Source: Gonocerus acuteangulatus (Eukaryota > Arthropoda > Insecta > Hemiptera > Coreidae). Taken from it: 64,000 bases of DNA. Every line of letters starts with the position of its first letter. Positions within the stretch are counted from its first letter, which is position 1. Under the pieces are notes generated by a model that saw nothing but the letters and a program-made list of their open reading frames with translations, was not told where the DNA came from and ran no database searches. Of the stretch, positions 37,597 through 48,029 are shown piece after piece. Location of the stretch: assembly GCA_946811695.1 (NCBI GenBank), contig OX328132.1:94029034-94093033 (forward strand), read 5' to 3'. The translations under genes and the position numbers were made by a program.

Positions 37597-37895
37597 CTAG
37601 CAATTGCTAGAGCAAGGTATTTTCCAAGCAATTGCTAAGGGCCGAGTGAATAAAAAGTTTAGCTGCAGCTAGGGCTAGTATTTGCTTAGCTTATCACGGT
37701 TCCTAGCTGCAGCTAGGGCTAGTATTTGCTTAGTTTATCACGGTTCCTAGCTGCAGCTAGGGCTAGTATTTGCTTAGTTTATCACGGTTCCTAGCTGCAG
37801 CGAGGTAGAAGGTGTAAATAAAGAGCTGTGACTAGGTACTAAGGGTAGCAATTGCTAAGGAAAAAGCTAGTCTGGTCTGGTTCATGCTAGCTTTT
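37597..37895. mobile_element. MITE (AAAAGCTAGCA family) with tripled 44-bp unit
   Basis: Second copy of 29706-29930. The agctgcagctagggctagta unit starts at 37661, 37705 and 37749 with a partial unit at 37793; the other copy has one. The right end gctagctttt is fused to a Helentron 3' terminus. Confidence 0.65.
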
Positions 37896-38029
37896 AGCGC
37901 GGTTCCTCCCTCCCCCATAGGGAGGAACCCCGCTTATAAGGTTGATACAATGAAACAATCCGGAAGTGCCGACTAGAAAATTTCGCGTTTCAGAACCCCT
38001 AGAGACCGAAAATAACGGTGGTTCAAATT

Positions 38030-38087
<58 letters not shown>

Positions 38088-38220
38088 AATTTGAACCACC
38101 TATATTTTCGTGTCTTATGGGGTCTGAAACGAGAAAGTTTCTAGTCGGCACTTCCGGATGGCGTCATGAGGTCAACCTCATAAGCGCGTTCTCCCTATGG
38201 AGATAGGGAGTAATCGCGCT
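37896..38220. mobile_element. Tail-to-tail pair of Helentron 3' ends around (TA)n
   Basis: The left half is the minus-strand 3' end of the ctccctcccc subfamily; the right half is the plus-strand 3' end of the tctccctatgg subfamily. They meet at a shared (TA)n (38031-38090). The result is a 325-bp imperfect palindrome with T and A runs at its edges. The halves differ substantially, so this is a fusion of two subfamilies rather than a simple inverted duplication. Confidence 0.7.
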
Positions 38221-38224
38221 AAAA

Positions 38225-38394
38225 CGTAAACGTTACAATTTTTTTTTTTGCGCGAATTTCGCCCCAAACGCAATCTTCCAGTGGGCTGATTCTGCTGGTT
38301 AACGAACTTGACCTTTTAAATTAGACGAAAGATTTTTGTACCAGATTTCATCAAAATCGGACCATTACTCTCTGAGCTATGCCGTGAACAGACA

Positions 38395-38453
<59 letters not shown>
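38225..38453 (+). mobile_element. Helentron-like fragment with (TA)n
   Basis: Plus orientation, from the cgtaaacgttac block to (TA)n at 38396-38453. The 3' end is missing. Confidence 0.6.
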
Positions 38454-38458
<5 letters not shown>

Positions 38459-38459
38459 A

Positions 38460-38570
38460 ATAAATAAAAAAAAATTGGTTGAAAACTTACTATTTTATAT
38501 CTCGAGTTTGGAAAATGATATTGGCATGATTATTCGCTTGTTCACTTGTTTTGGAGATTTGATTAGAGGA
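38460..38570 (+). mobile_element. Fragment of the TAA-target DNA element
   Basis: ggttgaaaac...ctcgagtttggaaaatgat matches 40690-40795 inside the Harbinger-like element. Ends undefined. Confidence 0.45.
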
Positions 38571-39140
38571 ATAATACAATTGTTAAACAATAATTTGTTA
38601 TATAATTTTTCATTACATCTGCACCTAGACCATTAGCGACGGGGAAGCATGGTAAAGCATTCTTTCTCGGTTTCCCCTTTATTTTTTCAATTACAAAATA
38701 AAAATAATATCAAAATATGTAGCATAAATATGTATTTATGGCAAAATATGTAAAAATATGTTTTTTTTACAAAATATGTAAAATAAAAACCTGTTTACAT
38801 TCTTTAAAATCACTTAAAATCTGTAGAATTCCATAAAAAATTTCGATTTGAGAATCAGAAAAAAATATGAAAATACATGAACATCCGTTCCCTACTCATG
38901 AGTATTAAGTAAGATCATTTTTTCGGCCTGCATATTCCTCCAAACACACCTGATAGTTAAATTTTGCAATTTTTGGGAAAAGTAGCCAACCTTTGAAGAG
39001 CTGTATCTCGGGTTTTATACAACCTACAGAGTTTGTTCTAGCACCAAAAGTTTGTAAATTTTATCTATTTTTAAAAAAGGTTAGGAGTTTTTGAAAAATT
39101 TCTTTGGTTCTTTATCGATCCTACCAAGTAGACACCCCCG

Positions 39141-39144
<4 letters not shown>
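38571..39144. other. Unassigned AT-rich sequence
   Basis: Contains short repeats of aaaatatgtaaaa (38715-38790) and, at 39060-39144, the reverse complement of the block right of the (TA)n at 3428-3500. No gene recognised. Confidence 0.35.

Positions 39145-39205
<61 letters not shown>
39145..39205. repeat. (TA)n microsatellite beside an R2-type 3' fragment
   Basis: TA array ending tgcatatacctatattta. Confidence 0.95.
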
Positions 39206-39208
<3 letters not shown>

Positions 39209-39218
39209 TATACCTATA

Positions 39219-39300
39219 TTTATGGTGAAGGAGACGCCTAATTGTAAAACTGACTCGGAAGTGCTTTGTATCACCTAATAAATAAAATAAAACAAAATAA
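39219..39300 (+). mobile_element. R2-type LINE, extremely 5'-truncated 3' end
   Basis: ggtgaaggagacgcctaatt matches the reverse complement of the 3' UTR of the R2-type copies (6812-6832, 62968-62990), and the end cctaataaataaaataaaac matches their 3' terminus and tail. About 80 bp survive. The left neighbour is (TA)n; on the right the flank is the tgtctgttaacacgata-type sequence that normally touches (TA)n (compare 1540-1565). Confidence 0.6.
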
Positions 39301-39540
39301 TGTGTCCGTTCACACGATACAGGCCAGAGTTTTTGTTTTTTTCGCCGGGGGGGGGGGGGGTCTACTCCGGAGCCAAAGTAGTTATTTGCCAATACCAGCC
39401 GTAATTGTTGTTATATTTCAACGAAACTCGGTATTCGTTGCGGTCAACTGAAGAGAAAAAACGTGTTGTAAAAATAAACTAAATTGGTTCATTAGCATGG
39501 GGGAGGGGGGTTACTACGGACCCAAGTACATTAAAATATA
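39301..39540 (-). repeat. Inverted copy of the 143-bp tandem repeat
   Basis: ggtctactccggagccaaag...acgaaactcggtattcg is the reverse complement of the repeat at 960-1560; about one and a half units. Confidence 0.55.
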
Positions 39541-40470
39541 ACACTACGTTCTAATTTTCTTGTACAATTTTATTTTGTTTAGTTGCATTTAACAGTAAAA
39601 TGAGTAGGTAAGTGTTTTTAATTGCATTTAACACTAAAATAGATATGTTAGTGAAGCAAGTTAAGTCAATTAGAAAACATATTCGTAGTAGAGTCTTCGT
39701 AGAGCGAAACTTGGAACGGCGGAAAGAGTAATTTCCGCTTAGAATAGTTTCTTGTGCCTTGCCGACAATCTTGCTTGTCTTTGGAATATGTGTTTACATT
39801 AAGAATGATCTAAACGAAGTAATAAATGTTTGTATTGTTTTCTCCTGGCCGAGTCCCAACCATCCTTTCACTTCGCGTCACCTCAATGGCTAACTATCTT
39901 CATCTCGTTTAGTATTTCTGTTCGCTCTCTAGCTGGCTAAAAAATGGCCAGATTTTAATGAAATTATGTACTATTCCTTTACTAATGGCACTCGGGAACC
40001 GCGCCAAGATGACGCAGTTCCTGCGAGTCGGACTTTTTTTTTTAATTAACTCTTGTCTCGATTATAACTTAAGTTTGGATTTTCATTAAAAATACATAAT
40101 AACAAACAAAAACTATTCAACACTACGTATTTGACGTATTCTAAGGAATATCCGGAGTCAGCCTGGTGTCCCGTGTAAAATAATTATTTTATGTCTGAAG
40201 GATTGGGAAGTTAGCATCATTCTAGCAAATAATGCCTTGAGAATAAGCTAGCGGGCGACAGTACTGAGGATTTGTCCAAGGTAGCGATAATTATAGTACT
40301 GTCCTCGAGAAATGGTTAGATAATGAGGACGCTGCTTGACTAGTGAACATACCATCAATAGGCTTCTAATTAGCAAATTACGAAACTTCTACGACGACAC
40401 CTACGATTTATTAATATAATTCAGTTCTATGTTTTCCAATTCTACTGGAAAAACAAAGACGAATACGTTA
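39541..40470. other. Unassigned sequence with one Helentron cap
   Basis: A cap in minus orientation at 39991-40038 (ggaaccgcgccaagatgacg). A 39-bp imperfect duplication of ttgcatttaaca at 39583 and 39619. No gene recognised. Confidence 0.35.
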
Positions 40471-40581
40471 ATGGTTAATTTGGGGGGGGGGCTGAGACTA
40501 TTTGGGGGTATGGAATACTAACAGTGTAGAACTTGGAATAACGTTATTACACCCAATAAAAATTATTTTTTTCTGAACTAA
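40471..40581. mobile_element. hAT-like MITE, left segment (interrupted)
   Basis: Matches the CATGGGCGTATATA MITE interior up to gaactaa. The MITE resumes at 48570 (taagtgatcttat). Compare the unbroken gaactaagtgatc in the copies at 11262 and 22697. Confidence 0.65.
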
Positions 40582-40802
40582 CAAGGGGAGTATACAGTGG
40601 TGGGGTCACCGATTTGGCGATTTTTTTTCTTGTGGTTCTGCATCGAAACATAGTCGACACATGTCCGGGCGATCCGTCCAATGCGCCTTAGGAGCTGAGA
40701 AATAAAATAAAATAGGTTGAAAATGCTTTATATTATATATCGAGTTTAGAAAATGATATCGACATGATTCTTTGACTGATTCATTTGTTTTATAGTGTAG
40801 AC

Positions 40803-40999
40803 ACTTAAATACTTCGCGCTTAGTAACTTCAAAAAAAACTTTATTGGTATAGTAAAAGATGTACAGAGATGTATCACATGATAAGTAACGGGTAACAATA
40901 GCCAGGAGTGGGGAAAGGAGCTGGTTTATATAGGAGATGCTGAGTAAAGTGCTGAGCTGTCGTCTGGTGTCGTGGGAAAGTAGATGAGCTGCTATAACT
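40803..40999 (-). repeat. gypsy 3' LTR
   Basis: 197 bp; two substitutions relative to the other LTR. The plus strand contains aactttattgg-like sequence near the outer edge and gtttatataggag (40924), a possible TATA region. Confidence 0.9.
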
Positions 41000-41009
41000 C
41001 CCCCCTGCT
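41000..41009 (-). promoter_or_regulatory. gypsy polypurine tract
   Basis: On the minus strand agcagggggg directly precedes the LTR start agttat. Confidence 0.8.
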
Positions 41010-41034
41010 GATTTTTCGAAGTCCTCTGAGAAGA

Positions 41035-42518
41035 TCATGAAGGCAGCTTCGAAGGATCGCGGCATCTATGGGAGATGTGCAGCGGTGGTGGCTGTAAAGG
41101 CATCGCTGCTTCTGGTCGAGAGGTTTTGCACAAGTACAGACACTTTGGCTTACAATATTTACCAATAAGAGCAATAATATTGAATAAAAATAGATAGGTA
41201 ATTATACAAAAAAGGATTAGCTGAGTATGATTAGAAGAGATCATCTCTAGAGGTTCTAATTGTATATTGCTTAAGCTAAAGGAGTCAAAATGTTCAAAAG
41301 TTATGTTCAATTGTTTGACATGAGATGGATTATGTTCTAAATTTAAAATAGAAGTATCAATTATTTGAGTTTTCGGTTGAGGACATTCTAGAATAGTCTC
41401 ATTATGTGATAATTTAAGAAGGGCCGTTGGAGGCAAAAATATAGGATTAGAATGTTCAGATATATGTACAATTCTATTCTTAAAACTAAGATACAAATCT
41501 ATACTACTAATATATTTAATAAAGGAATGAGCAAAAACGGAGGTAGATACACATCCTCCTGAGTTACCTAAAAATAGATTATTAACACATAAATTCCTTA
41601 AAGGTTGTATATTTGTACAATAATAATAGGACATAATAAGTGTACAGTTACCAGTAAATGTTTCCGTATTGTTCCGAAGTATGTGAGAGTAAGGTGCTAG
41701 CGTTGTACTGACCTGATCATTGTGAATGGCAGGAATTTGAAGGAGATAGAACGAGTTATATTGAGAGCTACGTAAGGGAAGTGACAAAAAGAAATGCACC
41801 AGCCATCTTTAGTGGCACAACGTAGTTTGCTAGTCATCCAAAGTACTTCCATAGATGTAGACAAGAGCGAGATGTTATTGAGAGATCGTAGGTGAATTTG
41901 GCTAATCAAAGAGGAATGAGGAGTACCCATTTTACAGAATTCTAATGTATTTTCTAACTCGCTTATTTGGATATATATATAATTGAGTGTCGCATAAAGT
42001 TCGTTAAGATGTATGTGTCGTTCATCATTGTCAAGAGAATTAAGTAGTTGCACTGATCTGTCATTATTCGTGTTGAGTATGTCAAAGTCATGCTGAAGCG
42101 ATTTGATAAGTTGATCGTTGGACTGTGCCTGTCGTTCGATATTATGTTCAATATGGTAAGAGTTACGTTCAACTTCCTGTATGATCTTGTCATAGTGCTG
42201 TTTGTCAGTAGCATCCATATTACCGGTAAGCCAACTAATAGCGGATCCAAGGCCATTGATCAGTCCTCGTTTCCTACGTACGCTCACATTGAGGTTAAAT
42301 AAAAGCTTAAGTTTATTTTTCGTAAGTACGTATAGGCGTTTCGTCACTCCATAAGTAGGAAGGTCTTTGAATCTTGGTAAGAGATTTTCGGTTTGAGTAG
42401 TTCGGCATAGAGGTTTGTATAGTTAAGGTAGTGCGTGAGTGTGTAGTACTTATCAAGGGAATATGCGTCAGGAAGTCTAATAGGTAGTATTCCTGGTGAC
42501 TAGGTGACGTCTGTCACG
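41035..42518 (-). pseudogene. env: errantivirus env (frameshifted)
   Basis: A furin-type site RRKR followed by a fusion-peptide-like GLINGLGSAI segment near 42265-42285, a helical region, Cys-containing ectodomain and a C-terminal membrane segment (about 41150-41215) followed by a Cys-rich tail. This is the layout of insect errantivirus Env, related to baculovirus F proteins, which mediates membrane fusion. It is split into two overlapping frames (41697-42347 and 41035-41799), with a frameshift near 41795, and a second shift near 42350 separates a short N-terminal stretch. No intact start or signal peptide was identified. Non-functional as it stands. Confidence 0.8.
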
Positions 42519-44620
42519 TCATATGCGTTCGTCAGCGTCAGTATTAGTAGGAGACAGGTTGGCAATGTCCATATTTCCGGCGTCATCTGCAACAGAAGGA
42601 AGAGTCTGGGTGACGTCTTTCCGTTTCTGAGTGTTGTAGTTTTTCCTACCTCGTTGTATGTTGTCTTTGTGTGCAGTTATCTGTTTGCGATTGTCCTTTA
42701 GTTTAACCACTGGCTTATAGGGATTTTCGGATTTTAATCGAGTCCGCACACGTGCATATGTTTCCTCAGGAATATCAGGATCTTCTCTCCCAACATTTAA
42801 TTTATCTGTTCGGTCTCGTTTTTCCCTGTCAATATTTTGTTTGATAATGGATTGCACTAACTTTAATCTGTCATGATATTGGGCGACTAAGCGTTCTTTG
42901 ATGCTAGCTTCCACCAATTTAGACGTGAGATGGTTAGGGCCAAATGAGATTTCGTTAGGCGTTAGTTTGAGTTTATGGTTAAGGGAGTTATTATAGGCGA
43001 TTACTGAAAGTTTGATTTTTTGTGAGAGGGATTCTTTCGGTTCTTCTATAGAAATATTCCGTAGCATTTCAATAATGGTCGAGTGGACTCTATTTAAAAG
43101 GCCGAGGGAGTTAGGATGATTGGTTGTTGTGTAATAGGCTTCAATACCTTGAGTATCAAGGAAATTTTCAATTAAGGAATTTTTAAATTCTCTCCCATTG
43201 TCCATTTTAATCCTTTCAGGAGCAGGGTACAATTCAAGATACTCTGTCAGGATGTGGAGTACGTTTGTTGAGTTTAAACTACTTGTCAGTCGAGCAAACA
43301 GACGTTTAGAAAATGTGTCTACCAATGTTATAATATATTTTTGTTCATAATGTAAGGTGTCCATCATCAGTTCCGCAAAGGGTCGGTCAGGTGTAGGTGT
43401 TACACAAAATTTTGTTTTGATGGGTCTTCTGTCGTATTTGGTCCGTCGGCAGATGTCGCATTTGTTGACATAGTCTAGTATCTTGTCTTTCATTCTAGGA
43501 AAATAGTACAGTCGTTTTAGTTTTGAATAAGTCTCGAGACCGCCTCTGTGGTATGTTTTCCCTAAATGATACGATTCGATTAGATTTTGTTGTTCATCGT
43601 CCGTGTCAATGTCAAGACATTTTAACTTGTACCGCTTTAATTTTACGGAAGGATACTGGGTCCGTACAATATGAGAAATAGCGTCAAATATGCCTTCGTA
43701 TTCATTTCGAACTGTTTCGACATTTGGTTCGCAGTAAAGGCCATATGTGGTATGGGGTTTGAGAAGTTCGAGTAATTTGTCCTCTAAGTCCTGTTTCCAT
43801 GGGTACGCTGTTTCTAGTATGTACCGAAATTTGTTAAAAGGTCGCAGAGTATGGGTAGGTGAGTTACCTCGTTGGATGAAAATTTGATATTTTTCAACAT
43901 TAATGGGCTTATCCTCATCTATTATCCATATTTGTTGATTGGAGGATTCCTGTGAATGAACAGTTGCGAGATCAGTGTTGTCATCCAGTAATTCAGTAAT
44001 AAATTCATGATTGACAGGCGGCATGTCTGTTCGAAGCGCTTCTTCAAGGGCTATTTCAAGTTCCCTCTCGGGATCGATGTCTATTTCATGTTCAACTGCG
44101 TTAAGATTCGTATCTGTCAGTGTGGTGGGATTCCGGGATAAGGCATCCGCTACAAAGTTTGTCCGTCCTTCAATATGTCGTACGTCAAATTCAAAATCAG
44201 CTAACTGAAAGATCCATCGCATGAGTCGTGTATTAGCGTTCTTCATAGAAAAAATCCAAATCAGTGGTTTATGGTCAGTATGAAGGGTAAATCTTTTGCC
44301 GTACAGGTATGGTTTAAAATGGTTACATGCCCATACAACTGCTAGGAGTTCTTTTTCGATAGCAGAGTAACGCTGTTCGGTAGCAGAGAGTGTGCGAGAC
44401 CCGAACGCAATGGGATGATCATGACCATCGGAAAGTTGCGATAAAACTGCGCCTAAGGCTACATTACTCGCATCAGTAGTTGAGGTAAATGGTCGCTGCC
44501 AGTCTGGGAATTGTAGAATTGGAGCATTAGTGATAAGTTCTTTCAACTGTTGGACGCTCGAGTGAAATTCTGTACTACCGTAGGAGTTGTTGTACGTAAA
44601 GCCTGAGTCAGGGGTTTCGC
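42519..44620 (-). pseudogene. pol: gypsy pol, RNase H and integrase part
   Basis: Open frame of 675 codons counted from 44546; coding homology extends a little upstream in this frame. RNase H: D25, E65, D91 and the DALSR block near 133. Integrase zinc domain: H327, H333, C363, C366. Integrase core: D396 and D449 present, but at the glutamate position, exactly 35 residues after D449, there is Asn (N485, codon 43092-43094) within LGLLNRVHST. Integrase inserts the cDNA into chromosomes; loss of this residue should abolish catalysis. Separated from protease-RT by a frameshift at about 44570-44600. Confidence 0.9.
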
Positions 44621-46129
44621 GATATGTGCATAATTGCGTATGAATCTTCTGTAATAGCCAGTCAGTCCTAAAAATTGGCGAATTTGTTTTTCTGTAGATG
44701 GGGTGGGGAAGTTTAGTACGGCCTCAATTTTATCAGGCATTGGTTTCAGCCCGTTGGCGGAAACAATGTGGCCCAGAAAGGGTAATTCAGTCTGTAGGAA
44801 TTTAGTTTTGTCCAGTTGGATGGTGAGAGAATGCTCAGTGAGTCGTTTAAAGACAGCTTCTAAATGGAGTAAGTGAGAGTCTAAGTCTTCCGAAAAAACT
44901 ATAATATCGTCAATATAGACAAGGGTATTAGGGAGGTTTTCGAGCAGCATATTCATGGCTCGTTGGAAGGACGGGGGTGCGTTACAGAGACCAAACGGGA
45001 GACGTAGGAACTCATAGTGACCGTCATCTGTACTGAAAGCTGTTTTTTCAATCGAATCTTCCTCGAGTTCAATTTGGTGGAAGCCAGAGGCAAGATCGAT
45101 AGCCGAAAAATATTTAGCACCTTTGAGTTTATTGAGGAGGTCTTCTATGTTGGGCAACGGGAACTTGTCAGGTATGGTTTCCCGATTGAGTTTCCTATAG
45201 TCCACAACCATGCGAACTTTGGGCTTGCCACTATCGTCTAATTTTTTTGGTACTAGCCAGAGGGGTGAATTATAAGGAGAATTGCTTTTCCTTATAATTT
45301 TTTGTTTTAATAATTTGTCAACTTCAGTCTGTATAGCATTCTTAAAATTAGTGGGATAACGATAATTCCGGGTATATATTGGTCTGTCGGTTTTTAATGT
45401 GATCTTATGTTTGAGTAGGTCCGTTGCTTTAAGTGGTTCTTCTTCGTGTTGAATCATAGAAGGGTAATGCCCGAGTAAAGTAAATAATTTATTTTTTGTA
45501 AGTTCATCGATGTGATCATGTCGTATTATATCTCTAAATGTATTGTTATCAGTGTGATGAATGTCAACGTCATCGGGGATTCCTAATCCAACTAGAGATA
45601 TCCCATTAAAAATCTTACCATTATCTACAGGTAGGCCCTTCGTATTGGGTCCTATGTTATCTGTATTAAATAATCTTTCTTTCGTTATAATGTTATAATT
45701 GTTAGTTATTACTGAATTATTATTGTTAGTGAGTTCATTATTATTATCATTAAGAGTCATATGACCATTATTATTCTTAATCAAACCATCAATAATGTGG
45801 ACGTCGCGGATCATGGTCACCTCATTGGTCGCACAATTAATTTGGAACTGGAGCTCCTTCATGGTTTCATATCCCAGTAAAATGTTGTACTTGTTGCTAA
45901 AATGGAAAATATGGAATTTGACGTAAATATCTTCCACGAACCCTAGTAGTGGTGATATATTTAAAAGGACCGTTTGTGTACCCTTTTCTCGACCAGTAGG
46001 AGTTCTAATGAAGAATTCTTCCGTGAGTATTTTACTTCCGTCGGGTACAGAAGAGGGGTTAATATAATTTTTTGTAGAGCCTGTGTCGATAGGCCATGTG
46101 AGGTTAGCCATGTCAATGAAATGGGGCAA
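44543..46129 (-). pseudogene. pol: gypsy pol, protease and reverse transcriptase part
   Basis: 528 codons. Protease active site D15-T16-G17 (IDTGS), an Asn-rich linker (about 118-148), then RT from about residue 258: AIDLASGF at 343-350, LPFGL near 377 and the catalytic YIDD at 405-408, all intact. It ends in a stop shortly after the RT connection region, because the frame shifts relative to the RNase H part. It lies 17 nt after gag in another frame, as expected for gag-pol ribosomal frameshifting; the frame is probably open upstream of the first ATG. Confidence 0.92.
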
Positions 46130-46146
46130 CGATTCCGCGGCGTGGA

Positions 46147-47337
46147 CTAAATATTCGGGGGTGGGTCGGGCCCGTCTCTGACTAAAAAATTATCAAATTT
46201 GTCGACAAGAGACGCTAGAGTCGTTTCCATTTGTGTCAGTCTGTCTTCGTTTGATATATGGTGGAGCTGTTGGAGGTTGGAGCGGACAGTTCGCATTGAT
46301 ACTGTATTTTGGGAAGTTTGTCTTGGCGGTGAAGGTTGTCTTTTAAAAAATTGCTCCTGCCTTTGTTTGTCCCAGTCATTAGTGTGTGGAGGACTATTAA
46401 CGTGTTTTCGTGGTCTGTCCCATTGGGGAGCTGTCCATTGGTAGTGAGGTTGGGCGTCTTCAACATGTCGAGGCTCATAGTGATGTTGTCTAAAGTTCGG
46501 CTCGAAATAGGGCTGTTGTTCCCTAGGCCTAGGCTCGAAGTGACGTGGCTCATAGGATCTATGATCATAGCGTCTGTGAAATTGTTTGGCCTGTTTCAAG
46601 AAATTGTCATGTCTGTGAGAGTATTGTGAGGATCTATAGGAAGGCCGTGGTCTATAGTCAGTTTTAGAGGGATAGAGTCGCTCCACGATATGAGATGCCT
46701 CATTCAGGATTGTGTTTCTGATGTCGTCAAGTGAGTGAAGTGAGATATGTTTTAAAAAGTCGCAAAGGTCTGGATGAAATTTGGATGTAACGTAATGGTT
46801 TATTTCTAGGTCCTTATAGCGAACATAACTCTTTATGTCGAAGTCTTTTTCGAGTTTGATTCCTGAAAAAATAAGAGCTCGGATACTGGCGATGCGATCC
46901 ACAAATTGCAAGGGATGTTCCTTGAAAAATGGTTTTGTATTAAAGAGTTCAGTAGATAATTGTTCTATTGTACGCGAATCTCTAAAACTTGTAGTGAGGT
47001 AGGTAATTAGGTCATCAATAGATTTAAAATCGTTTGTGAGGAGGCAGTGACGAGCATTGCCAACTAATTTTGATTTAACCTTCGTTAAGAGACGTGCATG
47101 GTTTTGGTCGCGTAATGTGTTATTTACTGAGCAAGTTGTGTTGTATACCGAAAGTACTGCCTCTGAGAAGTAGATCAAGTCCTCTGGGTTCCCGTCATAG
47201 GTAGGAATGTGATCATAATCCTCTTTCGACAGTAAGTATGTAATAGACATGGTGTTATCGTCAAGTGTTTCCGTTAGGTCGCGTAAGTCTATAGACCGGT
47301 GTTTGTCGAGTCTGTCTTGGAGAGTAGACATAAACAA
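46147..47337 (-). CDS. gag: gypsy gag
   Basis: Intact 396-codon ORF beginning MFMSTLQDRLDKHRSIDLRD. The N-terminal two thirds have the capsid-like helical composition of errantivirus Gag (DLIYFSEAV, and a long Leu-rich middle); residues about 230-330 are rich in Arg, His, Pro and Tyr, with many RP/EPR repeats. There is no CCHC knuckle, which is usual for errantiviruses, where the basic tail binds RNA. Structural protein of the particle. Confidence 0.85.
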   Translation of the reverse strand: MFMSTLQDRLDKHRSIDLRDLTETLDDNTMSITYLLSKEDYDHIPTYDGNPEDLIYFSEAVLSVYNTTCSVNNTLRDQNHARLLTKVKSKLVGNARHCLLTNDFKSIDDLITYLTTSFRDSRTIEQLSTELFNTKPFFKEHPLQFVDRIASIRALIFSGIKLEKDFDIKSYVRYKDLEINHYVTSKFHPDLCDFLKHISLHSLDDIRNTILNEASHIVERLYPSKTDYRPRPSYRSSQYSHRHDNFLKQAKQFHRRYDHRSYEPRHFEPRPREQQPYFEPNFRQHHYEPRHVEDAQPHYQWTAPQWDRPRKHVNSPPHTNDWDKQRQEQFFKRQPSPPRQTSQNTVSMRTVRSNLQQLHHISNEDRLTQMETTLASLVDKFDNFLVRDGPDPPPNI

Positions 47338-47680
47338 AAATACAAAATTGGCACAAAAATAAAAGTAATTTACTTAACTAAAAGTTGATTTTAAAAAAAA
47401 AATGCGTTAAAGTTATGAGATAAAAATTTTAAAAAATCACAAAAATTGTTCTTATAGAGAGAAACAACAATAAATTAAGTCCTAAAATTGCCAAAGTGTC
47501 TTAACTATAACTATACCTCAAGTCTTCTTGAAGTACTGAAGGCTGTATCTGGAAGAAGGGTGGATGTCCGCAATAAGTATAAAAATACTTCTGTTGTGAA
47601 GTCCTCTTCGTCTGGGTCTTCTTTTCGAAGCGGCGGCAGTCTTAAAGCTGGGCTTCTGGCTTCTACTTTGCAACAGAGCG
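47338..47680 (-). other. gypsy 5' leader
   Basis: Untranslated region between primer site and gag, 340 bp, with no conserved ORF on the element's strand. The long plus-strand frame here is a shadow. Confidence 0.6.
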
Positions 47681-47699
47681 GTTCCGAGTTCGGGCGCCA
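47681..47699 (-). promoter_or_regulatory. gypsy primer-binding site (tRNA-Lys-like)
   Basis: On the minus strand tggcgcccgaactcgg abuts the LTR. TGGCGCCCGAAC is the complement expected for a lysine tRNA 3' end. Confidence 0.7.
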
Positions 47700-47895
47700 C
47701 TTAAATACTTCGCGCTTAGTAACTTCAAAAAAAACTTTATTGGTATAGTAAAAGATGTTCAGAGATGTATCACATGATAAGTAACGGGTAACAATAGCCA
47801 GGAGTGGGGAAAGGAGCTGGTTTATATAGGAGATGCTGAGTAAACTGCTGAGCTGTCGTCTGGTGTCGTGGGAAAGTAGATGAGCTGCTATAACT
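47699..47895 (-). repeat. gypsy 5' LTR
   Basis: 197 bp; begins AGTTATAGCAGCTC on the minus strand. It should contain the element's promoter and transcription start. Confidence 0.9.
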
Positions 47896-47986
47896 GACGA
47901 AAGGAAAAATACAATCGTCAATCAATAATTTATATTTCGTCAAATAAATTAAAAAATATGCTCACGTTTTCAAGTAAACTAGTATT

Positions 47987-48029
47987 TTTTTTTCTCATTG
48001 TGCTTCGACTGCTAGGGTCATTAGCACCA
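47987..48029 (-). mobile_element. SINE stub with 12-bp target duplication
   Basis: T run followed by ctcattgtgcttcgactgct...ggtcattagcacc, resembling the 3' stem-loop of the SINE in reverse. Flanked by taaactagtatt at 47975-47986 and 48030-48041. It sits inside the Harbinger-like element. Confidence 0.65.

Larger units (their letters stand above)
40803..47895 (-). mobile_element. Ty3/gypsy errantivirus-like LTR retrotransposon
   Basis: Minus strand, about 7.1 kb: 5' LTR 47699-47895, gag, pol, env, 3' LTR 40803-40999. The LTRs begin AGTTAT and differ at two of 197 positions, so the insertion is recent. The target duplication may be the trinucleotide gac (40800-40802, 47896-47898); a 4-bp one is not evident. 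Pol is interrupted by one frameshift and env by two. Confidence 0.92.

Noticed and set aside
37661..37800. CRISPR-like direct repeats
   Set aside because: Units are directly contiguous without unique spacers and lie within a MITE in eukaryotic DNA.
42504..42701. Plus-strand ORFs across the gypsy element (also 44011, 45017, 46199, 46336, 47488)
   Set aside because: Shadows of gag, pol or leader on the minus strand.
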